This document shows, in pieces, positions 1-14,674 of a DNA stretch of 64,000 nucleotides (position 1 is its first letter; each line of letters begins with the position of its first letter). The stretch is taken from the NCBI RefSeq assembly GCF_036370855.1, contig NC_088110.1:20021501-20085500 (forward strand). The letters are read 5' to 3'. The translations under genes were made by a program, and so were the position numbers. Source of the stretch: Dromaius novaehollandiae. Taxonomy: Eukaryota > Chordata > Aves > Casuariiformes > Dromaiidae. The notes beneath the pieces were generated by a model. The model saw only the letters and a list, made by a program, of their open reading frames with translations. It was not told the DNA's origin and did not search any database.

Positions 1-269
1 AAGTTAAAAGGCACGTCTCCCACATTTGTTCTGACAGGGAAGCCTCTGTTTCTCATAAGGATACACACGCAAAGAAAATTTTTGTCCTAATGTCTGGGTA
101 CATTTTTCCCAGGGTGTGTGAAGCAATGCTGCCGCAAGAGTCCAGCTGCTTGTCAAACAAACAGAAACTTCTCTGTGTGGTTCTCTATTACTGTAAACAA
201 GTGGTATAATTGTGCAACTCTTGGTGGTTAGCAGTATCAGTAACACCGCTGCAGATGACTGGAGGCTGA

Positions 270-500
<231 letters not shown>

Positions 501-877
501 TGACTAATTCTGAAATTTCACGTTACGTCAGCACAAGAAGAATGTGTGAAGAGGCTTGCTTAGAATGAATTTGTCTTCATACTATTTTTACATGGTGTTT
601 CTATGGTCTACCTGACCTCGGAGACTGATCTTCCCTCCCACCCCACCCCACCCCATATTATAAAAGGTTGCTGTTGTCTTGGGTCAAATGTTTCAGTTAG
701 ACATTGTTGGTACTGTGCATTTTACAGTACGTGTGCCAGTGGTCATCTGAGACATGCTTATGTTTTCACTCATTTAGGACAAAAAATAATGCCGTGCAGC
801 TTATCTAGTCAAGCAAAACACAGGCAGTCTTTGCAGTCTGTGTAGCGAATTGCCCTGAATGCTGATTAACTAGGATT

Positions 878-899
878 AAAAAAAAAAAAAAAAAAAAAA
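878..899. repeat. Poly(A) run, 22 nt
   Basis: Uninterrupted A run in a CMIP intron. No retroposed body or target-site duplication is evident. Confidence 0.95.
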
Positions 900-1699
900 G
901 AAAGGTCAAATAATGAATAAATATAAGGAAACAACAGTGATAATGTGGTTATTTTGTAAGCAAAAAGAGGCCAACTTACCTGAACAAATTATTCGGCAGT
1001 TAATTGAAAGAGCTTTTAAGATTAAATTTTTCTTGTACGTTTCCCTGTTGGTTTTGGTCTCTGTGATTCTCCACCGAATAGGTTTTCCCCATATACTGTT
1101 AGCACTTACTTGTAGCGCTCACTGAAAATATGATTGTTCCTAGCGCAACCACAAAAAGCAGCACTTCTTTTTCTCTGAAATGTCATGTAAATATCTTGCC
1201 CTATTTTGCTAACTAGTTTTGTATCACAGAAATTTCCTCTTTTTGTGTGAGGAATATGAAGTAGAATATGATGGCTTGCTTGTTTTAATCCTTTCTTGCA
1301 TCTCCTCCAGATTTGTCCTAACAATGTAACTTTTGCATTTGAAAATGTTGAAACCTGTTGCTCCAAATGAGTTTGATATCACTGGACAAGGAGCTTGCTT
1401 TTTTGTTTTGTTTTTTTTTAAAGAAAGTTTAGATTCCATTTTATTTTTTCATATCCTATTTTTCATTAACAAAGAGTTTAGAAACAATAGAAATGAAGTG
1501 GGTCAATAGAACAATTACCAATCAATAGTACATTGCTCTTGAGACCAGAATAGCTAATTAATATCACTTGCATTGAGGTTTTTTGTGACATGGTTGGGAA
1601 CTGGCTGAGACTTCCATAAACATCTTGTATAGGCTGCGTGGGAGCTCTCTCATATAAAGTCCAGACTTCAAAGGCACCACTTTTGATTAAATGATGCCC

Positions 1700-1865
1700 T
1701 GTGGTTAAGGCATTGGGTTGCAAATAGAGAGACCTGTATTCAGATCCAGGATATGCCACAAAATTATTTAGAACCTTGCACAAGTTGCTAAATCTTCCTG
1801 TTCCTCGTCTGTAAAATATGGATAACATTACTTCCTTTGTCTCCTGTCATTTGAGATTGTAATAA
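1700..1865 (+). repeat. MIR / CORE-SINE-like ancient repeat
   Basis: The order of elements follows a MIR-type SINE: a tRNA-like start (TGGTTAAGGCATTGGGTTGC), GACCTGTATTCAGATCC resembling a B box, a decayed 'CTTGCACAAGTTGCTAAATC' core, then CTGTAAAATATGGATAA and TTGTAATAAAT at the 3' side. It is clearly diverged, as expected for an amniote-wide SINE (MIR1_Amn type) in a bird. Strand is inferred from the order of motifs. Confidence 0.65.
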
Positions 1866-1886
1866 ATAATTTGAGTGTGGCTTTGA

Positions 1887-2102
<216 letters not shown>

Positions 2103-2120
2103 TGACCAAAATAAGCTACA

Positions 2121-2160
2121 GAGGAAATTCATGTGGGTTCTGAGGAATTCATGTGGGTTC
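2121..2160. repeat. Short tandem duplication, two copies of a ~20-nt unit
   Basis: GAGGAAATTCATGTGGGTTC is followed directly by TGAGGAATTCATGTGGGTTC. The copies differ by one A indel and flanking T. It lies 24 nt after a CMIP exon donor and is local slippage, not an element. Confidence 0.85.
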
Positions 2161-2624
2161 AAACAGAAGGTTTATTTCTTGGCTGCCACAGAGCTGCTTC
2201 CACAGTGATTTAGGGTAGGCCGTGGCCATGTTCAGGTTAAACTTCCCTCCTTTCTGCCCATTCCAAGTGACCATTCAGCTTCAGGACTGTGAAGCAGGAC
2301 TGTGATCTGAGCCTACCTACACTTACTGGCTTAGTGTTGGACTTGTTGTCCCAGACTTTACTGTGACCCTTGCCTCTAACTTTACTGATGTCATTTGTCT
2401 TCATCTCACATTCTGACCTGTTGCCCTGGGACTTCCCAGCTTTTTTCACACTCTGTCCTGTGGGTGTATTCTCTGGGGAAGTGTCTGATCTTGTGATGGA
2501 GGAGGGGAAGATTGCAAAGCCGTGTAGTAATTTATTAGCGAGTTTAGCAACCATGCACAGCAGGTTTCATACTCTCTCTGGTATGTTTTATTTCTGCTTT
2601 CTGGGGAGGTGAAACGCTGACTGG

Positions 2625-2649
2625 TTTTTTTTTTTTTTTTTTTTTTTTT
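2625..2649. repeat. Poly(T) run, 25 nt
   Basis: Uninterrupted T run inside a CMIP intron. No LINE or SINE body is recognisable next to it, so it may be a plain homopolymer. Confidence 0.95.
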
Positions 2650-3044
2650 GGTTTAATATCAGGGTTAATTAGGGCAAGGCAGAGTGGGGCCAGCGTGGGC
2701 CCATATAAGCAGTATTCAGGATTCGCTGCGCACAGAGAGCTGCTCGACATGCCAGAATGAGACCCTTTTTCTACATCCAAGTGTATTATAAACGTCACAT
2801 ACTGGGTTTAAAGGGTTCCTTTAATAGGTTTGATCTTACACAGACATGCCAGACAGGCCAGGAGTTACGGCTCATCTTAGGAAACTATTCTGCTAAGTAC
2901 TGGAGCCCAAAATGGAAATGGGGGGGCAGGGAGAGAAGAGGGGATTGCTAGCTCAGCATGCCCCCTGCGTACAACAAACAGAGCACCGAGAACTGACACT
3001 CTTCAGAATAATGTGCAGGAAACTGATTATGAGAAGTTGCCTGA

Positions 3045-3123
3045 ACTCCTTTGAAGTCAGTGGACTTCAGCATATGCTTAATGGCCCTTCCTAAATAGGG
3101 ACTTTTTCCTGGATGAGGGCCCA
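3045..3123. repeat. Fragment resembling an old amniote dispersed repeat
   Basis: The stretch contains TTGAAGTCAGTGGACTTCAG, then CATATGCTTAATGGCCCTTC and GATGAGGGCCC. This phrase pattern (TGAAGTCAATGGGACTTCAGCACATGCTTAA..., ending in a GGGCC phrase) recurs in reptile and bird genomes. I cannot name the family with certainty. Related phrases occur at 23403, 51137 and 55175. Confidence 0.4.
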
Positions 3124-3232
3124 AGCAGCTGTTTATCCATTTGTAGTTCTGTATTTTACACTATTCAGCTTTTTCCTGACCGTACTGCACATAGTCATGT
3201 CTTGTTTATGCTTTGGCCTACTGTAAGCCTGA

Positions 3233-6088
<2,856 letters not shown>

Positions 6089-6142
6089 GCTAAACTACCC
6101 AATCTGAAAGAAGTGGATGTTCGCTACACTGAAGCATGGTGA
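6089..6142 (+). CDS. CMIP: CMIP, terminal coding exon with stop codon
   Basis: After the acceptor CCTTCCGTGCAG the frame encodes AKLPNLKEVDVRYTEAW and stops at TGA (6140-6142). This is the highly conserved end of CMIP and closes the last LRR. The four exons together give 125 residues. The same exon continues as 3' UTR. The intron before it (3359-6088) is the longest of the CMIP introns seen here. Confidence 0.95.
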   Translation, partial: AKLPNLKEVDVRYTEAW

Positions 6143-7869
6143 ACTCTCCGTCTCTGTTTCTCTTTTGCTTCTGACAAGAAGAAAAAGATTTTTAAAGCAA
6201 ACCAGAAAAAAAAAAAACTTTGGCTAATACCTGTAGAGCAGTGAGTTCTGGGACTTGGTGATAGGAGTCGTGGTTGTGAGGTAGAGGAGTCGCGTCGTGT
6301 GTGTGTCGAGGGGGGGGGGGGACCGAGCGGGCCTGGACCCTGCCCGATTCTTTCAGCTTTGTAATTTCAGAATGAACATAATTTAAATTGAAAAGAGGAA
6401 AGAAAAAAAAAAAAGACTTTGTAGCAGCAAGAGGATTATAAAGAGGAAAAAACCCACCATTTGTGGATTTTATTTGCCTTTGTGTTTTATGCTGTGTGGA
6501 GAAAAAAATTATATTCATTCGTCATTATTTACCTGGGTTTCCTTGGCTGGGACCCATCCTGTAAGAACTCCTCTTTGACCAGCTTTGCTCCAGAGAAGCA
6601 AACTTATAAAATATCAAGAGAAAAAAACAAAACAAAACTGAAATGATTCTCACCTCCCCCCCATGTCCTTGCAGTTGTTATGCAAAGTAATTTTGTTGTA
6701 CATAAGATTTACATAATGCACCTATTTAAGAAAATGGTTCACAAATAACAGGTCTGGGACCTGTCTTTTATTTATGAATTGTTAATTCTTTTACCCTTTT
6801 TTGCGTATAGTACTGTATAAACTAGTTTGCTGTCTTGTTGTTATTATTATTATTTTTTAAAGGAAATGTCCTTGAAGAATTGCCTTTTAGTAATGCATAC
6901 TGTATTATAATCCCTCTTTGTCACAACATCCATTGCATTGTCTTTTTAATTTCAAAATGCCTCAAACATTATCAAATAGGAAGGAAAATGTCTATCAAGG
7001 GTATGGTTATTGGGGGAGGGGTGCAGGGATTAATCTAAGTCGAATTTCCTTCCGAAGTCTGAAAACTTTCTTAAGTCTTTTAAACCATGTTAGCGTTAAA
7101 CGTGGGGGATAGGGAAATTGCGTTGTTTAATTTGCCAATGGGATATTCACAAAACTCTAGATTTTACAAATCGCCTCTGTTGTTTTCTGTTTACGTCCAA
7201 TATTTCAAAAAGAGAAAAAAAGCTCTCCCTCCATTTTGTGCATAAGCTTTTTCTTTTCCTTTTTTTTCCCCCTTCTCTTCTCCTCCCTCCCCTCCCTCTC
7301 CTCCTACCTGCTGTTGTGCACACATTGTTCTGCATGTTCCTCTGGGGAGACCGAAAAAATAACATTGTGGCTGATCTGATAGCTCTGACCTGTCTGTAAA
7401 TGTGACTGCTACATTCTCCAAATTTTCTTCCACAACTGCTTAGAAGATGATTTTTTTTAAATTGTGGTTTCTTTTATAACTATGCTGTTGACTTTTTTTT
7501 CATAATGAGCCTTCATTGTACAGAGCTGCTTATTTAAAAAAAAGAAAAAGGCAAAACAATTTTTTCTTCTGTTTAACACCTTTGTTTTATTCTTCAGCAC
7601 CTCAAGGTTTCACATACAGCCAATGTAATTTTTTATATATAAATATATATATATTTAATCTTATTCAATGGAAGCCAAGCTTTTTTGTTTTGTTTTTTGG
7701 GGTTTTTTTTTTAACTTTGTTGCTGTGTAGACAACCCCTACCCAAATCATGTTCTTTTTTTTCTTTTTGTAAGGAAATGAAACAAAACTGAGTCTTAACT
7801 CACATAGTGTGCCAGGTTCTTTTTCCCCTTCAAGCCCCAAACTGTATGAGGATGCAGTATGGGAAGAAA

Positions 7870-7875
7870 AATAAA
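7870..7875 (+). terminator. CMIP: Proximal poly(A) signal AATAAA in CMIP 3' UTR
   Basis: Canonical hexamer followed directly by an A-rich tract (7879 onward). The A tract makes internal oligo(dT) priming in cDNA likely, so apparent ends here need care. Use as a real site is uncertain. Confidence 0.5.
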
Positions 7876-8004
7876 ATTAAAAAAAAAAAAAAAGAAGAAG
7901 AAAAATTATGCCAACATTTTCCTTAGCACTGTTGCTTTTACCAATGGTTTACTACTACTGTTCTGTAGCTGTGTACAAAGAGATGTGAAATAATTTCAGG
8001 CAAA

Positions 8005-8010
8005 AATAAA
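8005..8010 (+). terminator. CMIP: Distal poly(A) signal AATAAA of CMIP
   Basis: Canonical hexamer with a GT/T-rich downstream element about 28-45 nt later. It is the last good signal before GC-rich sequence begins at about 8080, and it is the best candidate for the main CMIP 3' end. Confidence 0.7.
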
Positions 8011-9329
8011 CTGTAAGTGAATATCTTTTAGCTGCGTGCTTTGTGCTTTCTTTGAAGGAAACTTTGAGTGTCCTGATGCTGTGGGGAGCTTGTGGGCGGT
8101 CGGAGGCACCGGAGACGGAGGACGCTTTGCTCGCTGAGGACGGTGTCTCAAAGAGCCGGCTCCCTCGGAGCTCTGCCTGCGCCCCGGCTCCGTGCGGCGC
8201 GCCAGCGCCTCGGTGCTGCCCGCCGCAACTGACAGCAGAGAAGAGCCGGCAGCAGTCACGGGCGTTTCCTGCAGCCCCTGGGCTCTTGGACGCCATAACC
8301 CAGCAGGGACGAGGAGGAGGAGGATGGCTGAGTCTCCGCATATTCAATTCCTGCATCCCTCAGCAAGACCATTTCTCTCTGCGTTGTTCCTAATCCTTTG
8401 CAGGCTTAAGGACTTGCTGCATTTGCCATCAAAAGTGTTGTATTTGTGGGTTTTTTGAAGGAACCATTACATGGCAAATGCCGTATGTTAGGACCCTAGA
8501 GAGCTGCCGTTTGGTAGGTGCAGCAGCTACTGCCTTTGTTGAAAACGAACCACTGACTTAGCGAAAAGCTGTTTCTCCTTAGCTCCTTGAGCAAGTTGGT
8601 CCTCTAACTCACCATGCTCTACACATCTGCTTCCCGGGCAGATGGTTTGTGCTGGTTGCCTGAAGTAGGCGGTACTGGAAACACTGGGACGTTTCTGGAC
8701 TCCAGAGGGGTTTCTATATTTTGAGATACATTTCAGAGCAGTGGCCAAAGGGAAAGTCTGCTCTTCTTGTGTTTTTCCCATTGCCCTTGGTAAAGCACTG
8801 TAGCATAGGGACTTGCAGCCAGTGGGAAATCCACCTGTAGCCTCACAACTGCGCTTCCATGTCTAGAAAATTACTAAACTTTTTTAGCTTTTAAGGAAAC
8901 AGGCCCTACTTGAAACCAGTTCCACCAGATGTTCTGAGAGCCTTCTTCATCACCTGTGTTACTTGTCTTATTTTTAGCTATATTTCTGTCCTGTTCCACA
9001 AAACAGACTTTAAAACACAGAAACATGAGCATTTATAGTGTATTTCCAGCCAGGGTGAGAAGCGCTTACAGGAACAGCCATTGATAAGATAAACGTTCCT
9101 TCATCTTTTCCCACTGAAACTATACTACATTATAGCTGAGGCTGTGAAACTTTTTAAGTGCCTTCCCCTTAGATGGTCGCTGCTGTGTATGGGCTGTCCT
9201 CTGCAACAGGGCAGGTGGTCTTGGCGCTGCATGGACTTTACAAAACTTTTGGGGTGAGAGAGAACTTGGAGTGAGCAGGAAGGCAGAGTGCGCTTCTGGG
9301 CTAGAAACCCCAAGATCTCTGTTCAGTCG

Positions 9330-9400
9330 GTCTCTGCCCCAGGCTTCTTGGGTGACCTTGAACACGTTGATGCTGTGTACTTACTTCCCTCTCCTAGGAA
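9330..9400 (+). repeat. Possible MIR-like relic
   Basis: TCTCTGCCCCAGGCTTCTTG followed by GGTGACCTTGAACACGTTG resembles the MIR core 'CTGCCAC...GTGACCTTGGGCAAGTT'. It is strongly decayed, short and tentative. Confidence 0.35.
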
Positions 9401-12400
9401 GTCTGTCTGAAGTACTGAACCATCACGGTTTTGTCCCTACACTAGTAACAGGTTAAACATAATTGGAGCTAGGTAGAAGAGGATCAATCTGTTGTTAAAT
9501 AAAATGATGCCTGTGGTCTACCTAATTTTGCAGTAATCCTCTCCGTGCCAGGTGCCGTTGGCATCCAGCCAGCGGCGATTGCAAAGAGACATTGCATCGG
9601 GATGAGGGATTCTCGTATCGGGTACAAAACGAGAGGATTCCACACGTGCTGTAATAGGAGATGGTGCACCTCAGCCTGTGCTCTGAAAGGTTTTTCTGAG
9701 GTTTTTCTCATACAGCGCTTGGGCTTGTAAAATGCCCTTGCAGTTTCACCTGTGTAATGATTCCTTTCTGCCTTCCTTTCTGCTGTTGCTTGCTGATAAC
9801 ATAAGCCCTTAAAAAGCTGCCCAATTTCGTTTGGGAGGTTGCTGCGGCTTGTCTTCCCAGGGACCAAGAACACCAGGGGTTTGTCTAACCTGCAGAGTTT
9901 GACTTTCAACCTGAGCTAGTGTGACAGCTTTGATGCAAAGCCAAAGAGTACAAAGCAGCAGCACTATCGTGTTTCGGGGCAGTTTTCTCATGTCCTCATT
10001 AAGAAGCTGCAGTTGTACTACCTTTCTATTGCTTCTCCCACTGCTGCCAGCTAAGTTTTGAGTTTTAGAAGCTAAGCACAGAAAAATGTCATGGATTGCC
10101 AATAGCTTTCAATTTCCAAAATGAATGAGTAGAGCGTGTTTGTTGCTCAGAGAGTAAAATACTTGCCTAAATCCTGACAATTCAGTACTAATTTGCTTGG
10201 AGGGAAGCTCAGGCAGGCAGCCACAGACAGAAGAAGAGCTGTGCTGAAACAGCTGATGACTTGAAGATTTACATATGGTATCTTACTGAGTAAAAGCATC
10301 GGCTTTGGTCCAGATGCCAGTAATGGGGACACAGGATTTTTGTTTTGGGGACTTGGACATGCTGAAATGTTCATCTGTGCTCTACAAGACATAAGGGACA
10401 TCTACAGCTGGGTTCAGCAGCATGCTGAAGACTTTCAGCCATCTACCTGCTCACTAACCTTTCATAAGGCACTCGTGCACATCATAGCCAAATTGACCAT
10501 TCCTGGAGCCCACAGTGCTCCTTAAACTTGGGACATCATACTCAAATGGGCCTTTTAATCAAGGCTGAGTCCAGGCTATCTACAAATCCTATCTGCTGTG
10601 AGGCCTAACCCTGGCTATGGTGCATTGTGCGTAGATGTGTTGATTCCTCAGTGTCCTCTGAAGGTCTGTGTGCATCCTGATTGCACAGGAACGAGGTGGG
10701 TGTCTCCAGAGCAGGTAGGCAGTAGGAACTGACTTTGAATAAGCCTTGAGACAGCATCAGGACCACTCCGACAAGCAGGAGAGATGTAGCTGCTTGGTCC
10801 TGTCCCTGAACTTCCATGCTGGTGGTGCACAGAAGACCTGCTACCAGGGAGTGTGCTGTGGGCATGTCATCTTCTGAATCTGGTCCCGCCTGGTCCCATG
10901 CAAAGCAGGTGAGATGGGATTTCGTAAAGTGCCTCTGACATTCTTGCCCCCTTAGGTTTCCTGAGGCGCATCAGGAGGCTTCCATTAGGGTGAAAGTCCT
11001 CTTGGCAGCGTAGTCGGATGCTCTCTGGAGCGAGTAAAACGACCATTTTGGAAAATTGGTGCACAGCACGTATCAGAGTAGGGCCTGGATTCTTGACTAG
11101 GAATCTCTAAATGCAATAAATGTATTAAATAATGATGATCCTAAAAGGGCATGGCATGTGTGCAGAGTCTGCCCACGACTCTGTCTTCTGCATAACGTAG
11201 CAAGGGCTGCAGCTGCTTCCTTCTCTGAGATTTTCGCTTCCCTGATGATTGGGAGCGGGGGCTCTGTAGTGACCTCGTGCCTCAAATGTACCAGGATTTC
11301 TAACCCAGAAAAGAGCTCCTTGAAACATTCTTTACATCTATAAGTGATAAGACCATAGTACTATAATCATTCTAATGTTAAAGGCAATGCTGACCTCTCT
11401 CAGCGTTTGTAAAACCAACCAGATGTACTCATTAGGACGTATCAGTCAACTATATTGCTGTGTCTTGAATTTTTAATGATTTTTGCCAACTAAATATAGT
11501 ACATGCATCAAGATACTTGTTTTAAGTGGATGTTAACATCCATTTTTTTTTTCCATTCTTGTTTCTATTGATTGGGGAGTATCTTAAGTCAATATTTGAG
11601 ATGAGCTGTTTTTATTAATAACAGATCTCGGAATATCCTTCCTTATTTCCAGTAATACTAAACATGCAGGTATTTTTCCTGCTAGTGTGATACCTGATTT
11701 TTTTAAGGTGATCTCACTTTCATGCATTGAACCTACTAGATGGGACAAATACTGTAATATATTTGTACTTTTAAAATAGGTGCTATCAGATTTTAAATAT
11801 ATATGTACACAAATCTCAGAATGACCCACTGATCGTGAAAGAACTCTGTCAATATAGCAGCGCTAATGTAAATATATGTTCTTTTTTTACCAATGTCTAC
11901 AAAGATTAAAACAAAGGTCTATAAATCCGAATATAGTTCACAGCTCATTTTCAGTTCATTACTGGCATTGTGTTGCTTTGACCAGCCTAAATTAACTAGT
12001 TTGCTTCACAGATCAAGCAGCTGATATAGGAGCCAGTTTCTCATCAAATCTTGTTCCAGCTGAGGTAGAATATCAAACAATATTCCTTTAATTTTAACAC
12101 ATGGTAAATTTTGAAATTGAAATGTTCACAGCATTAAATGAGATACTTTGTACTATGATTTAAAAGTATCTCCCACCCAGAATCCCCGTTCTTACATATG
12201 CTTTTACTATAAAATCAATACTTTTGTATGCAATCATGTGAAGTTCTTCAAAGAAAACCAAGAAAATCTCACTTTGAATATGGGGTCAGAGAGCTGCCAA
12301 CTGTCTCATTTCAATGAAAGTGTTACTAGCAGCTTTGGTGTGCATTATATCATTATATTTAAAATATAGAAATAGTGGGCTAGACATGCTTCTACTTCCA

Positions 12401-12439
12401 TATTTTACTAACTATGGTGACATTAGAGATAACTAGTGA

Positions 12440-12500
12440 CTTATTTGTTAAGTGCTTTGAGATCTTGGAGCTGGGTTTTCTTATTAATATTTATTGCTGT
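12440..12500 (+). repeat. Possible 3' end of a MIR-like SINE
   Basis: TTGTTAAGTGCTTTGAGATC followed by an ATTAATATTTATT tail resembles the amniote MIR 3' end (TGTAAAGTGCTTTGAGATCC...). Only the tail is recognisable. Confidence 0.35.
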
Positions 12501-13639
12501 GTTAAGGGTTAGTTTTGTATCATTATGTGAATATTGTTGGTTGTATAAACGTATTTATCAGGACCACTGAATTTCAGTTTAGGCATTGTGTCACAAAGAC
12601 ACAAGTTTCCACTCGTTATTTTTCATTTACAAGAGGAGAACACTGCAGAAGGGATCTATTCACTAGGATTTATGCGGTTCCCTCACCCTGTTTTACCTGC
12701 CCTGTCCCTTCTGCGTGGTGCTTTCTCTGAGCGAGTGCCGCGCGGGGCATCTCCAAACTCGCAGCGGGAGCGGAGCAGAAAAGGCTGGAGCTGCAGCTCT
12801 GCTCCACTTACAGCACTTGCTTTGAGGACTGTTATAACTGCTGGGCACAGCGTTGCAAAACTTTACCTGAGCGGTAACGAGCACTAGGACCAGGGAAGAC
12901 CAATGTCTTGTAGATGCGTGTTTTGAGGGTGTGGGATCTCTGATGTTTAACAAGATGGTTGGGCATCTGCTACAGCTGTAGAGGGAACAGAAAGCAGGTC
13001 TGTCTTCTCTATCGGAGCCTGTTTTCATGAAGCCCATGGAAAGCTTGTGTCTCTGAGGCTTGCATTTTTGTTTCTTTTTAAGTAAAATCTGGGCAGTGTA
13101 CTCAGAAGTTATAAGGGACAGATAAACGTGTGTGTGCGCCCGTAAACACGTGCACACACATGTGCACAAGACTGTTCCTGAAAGCATCTTTTTCTTGAAC
13201 CAGAAACATAGCTAAATTACTCAACAGAGTCCAGGACTTGTATGCGCACAAATTATTGCTCTGACCGGACGATGCACCATCCTCCTTCCGAGGGACAGAC
13301 GTGCCTTCGTCAAGGTCCTCTTTTCCCGAAAGGGAAAGGGAAGCAGCTCTACCGCTGTACATGCACAGGGAGCTGCTGCAGAGCTCGGATTTGTACCACT
13401 GTAACACAAAAAAGCAAACAGTTATAAAAATCCCAGTTAAAGCTAAGGCTGAAATAAAACTCACAGCGATTCAGGTACAGAAGCTGTGCATGAGAGGGGC
13501 TAATCAGGAAATCCAAGTTGAGCTGTAACATTACTCCTGTGTCTTTACTTGTATGAAATGCTTGTTTTAACATCACAGTGAACGAGATAACATTTATTGT
13601 ATTTTCCCCTGGAACAGCGTGACCCAGACTTCTGCAAGC

Positions 13640-14045
13640 AGTCTGCTGTTGGCGCTAAACGCCTCTCCGCGGGGAAGCTAGAGGAGGCTCCAGCAGCTCG
13701 AGGATTTGCCGCGTCGGATTATAGCTATCCCCGGAGCGGGGGCAGGCCGGGCGTGAAGCAACCTGCATGAGCGCAGCGAAGCCCTCGCGGCGGCGAGGGG
13801 GAGGTCCCCGTCCTGGGCCGGGTCCCGACCGCGGCAGCCTCTCGCCCGGGTCTCCGTGCGGGAGCGAGCGCTGCCCGCAGTGAATCCGGGCCACGAGATG
13901 GTCATACGAGCTGCTGCGCTGACGCCTTGGACCTGCCTGGAGAACTGGTTTTACTGGGAAAGAGGATCTGAGCGCTGGGTACTTCAGATAACTGAATACC
14001 AAGAGCAACGAAACTACTCTTTTCCTCAGAAAAGCGTGACAGGTA
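13640..14045. promoter_or_regulatory. CpG-rich stretch, upstream part of an intergenic island
   Basis: Dense in CG dinucleotides from about 13650 to 13900 (for example CTCGCGGCGGCGAG, GCGGGAGCGAGCG). It ends in ordinary sequence with a possible splice donor GACAG|GTATCA at about 14041. There is no TATA box and no coding assignment. It could be an enhancer or the promoter of a non-coding transcript. Confidence 0.45.
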
Positions 14046-14605
14046 TCATTTGAAGACGGATTTTTTTCTTTTCTTTTTAAAGAGTAACATTAAAACACAG
14101 CAGCTGGGTGAGATCAAGTAAAAGAAAGACCCCGTTGACGGGAGCATCCCAAGGGCCAGCGCAGAGCCATGCAGGGCCGTGCCGGCGGCAGCCCCTCGCT
14201 GGGGACACTGAGCTTGTCCCCGCACCCCCTCGGGGCCCGACGGCTGTTTCGGCAGCACCGGGGGCCGCAGCGTGTCCGGTCCCTGCTGGCAAAGTTAGCG
14301 AGGGGGATGGATGTGACCCGAGGGCTGAGCCCGGAGCTGTCTCCCCACTAAAGTCGTATTAGTTACCCCGTGCCACCGGCAGCCGTGGAGTCGCGTGGAG
14401 GTTTTGGAGGCGCGGGCCTGGCGGGTGACGCGCCCTCGGTCCCCGCGACGGGCCCGCGGGGAGCTCGTGCTCGGCTGCACGGCTGCTGCCGCCCCAGCTG
14501 CTCTATTTCTGAACTCTTTTTTTTTTTTCTTTTTTTTTTTTGCGAAAAGAGTCACACTTGAGGTTAGCGCTGCTCTCCGAGAGCAGCAAAGCTGATGACA
14601 TCAAT

Positions 14606-14619
14606 GTTGCTATGGTGAC
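14606..14619. promoter_or_regulatory. RFX X-box motif 1 with adjacent CRE-like site
   Basis: GTTGCTATGGTGAC matches the X-box consensus RYYNYYATRRNRAC at all 14 positions. The neighbouring GATGACATCA (14594-14603) is CREB/ATF-like. Read on the minus strand, the pair resembles the X1-X2 (RFX plus CREB) arrangement of MHC class II promoters, but no CCAAT (Y box) follows at the expected distance. Confidence 0.6.
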
Positions 14620-14660
14620 AAAATCTTCACTTAGGTATCCTGAGTGCCGTTAGCCGGCCG

Positions 14661-14674
14661 GCTACCAAGGAAAC
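14661..14674. promoter_or_regulatory. RFX X-box motif 2
   Basis: GCTACCAAGGAAAC matches RYYNYYATRRNRAC at 13 of 14 positions, the exception being A for T at position 8. It lies 41 nt after the first X-box in the same CpG island. Confidence 0.5.

Larger units (their letters stand above)
6143..8035 (+). other. CMIP: CMIP 3' UTR
   Basis: This is the untranslated remainder of the last CMIP exon, from the TGA to a probable cleavage site about 25 nt after the distal AATAAA. It is T-rich, with many short homopolymers, a 12-nt G run close to the stop (6310-6321), a TATATA-rich segment at about 7632-7656, and a Pumilio-type TGTACATA at 6697-6704. The length of about 1.9 kb fits a single terminal exon. 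The end is inferred from the AATAAA position and the GT/T-rich sequence just downstream (TGCTTTGTGCTTTCTTT). Confidence 0.8.
8036..13640. other. Intergenic stretch after CMIP
   Basis: No gene recognised. The first 350 nt are moderately GC-rich; the rest is mixed, then AT-rich at 11.4-12.6 kb. It holds only faint MIR-like relics (about 9330-9400 and 12440-12500) and an alternating purine-pyrimidine tract at 13147-13167. Open frames here look like chance. Confidence 0.7.

Noticed and set aside
14594..14619. Full MHC class II-type S-X-Y promoter module
   Set aside because: The X1-X2-like part is present on the minus strand, but no CCAAT/ATTGG Y box occurs at the expected spacing. Only an RFX/CREB-like composite is claimed.
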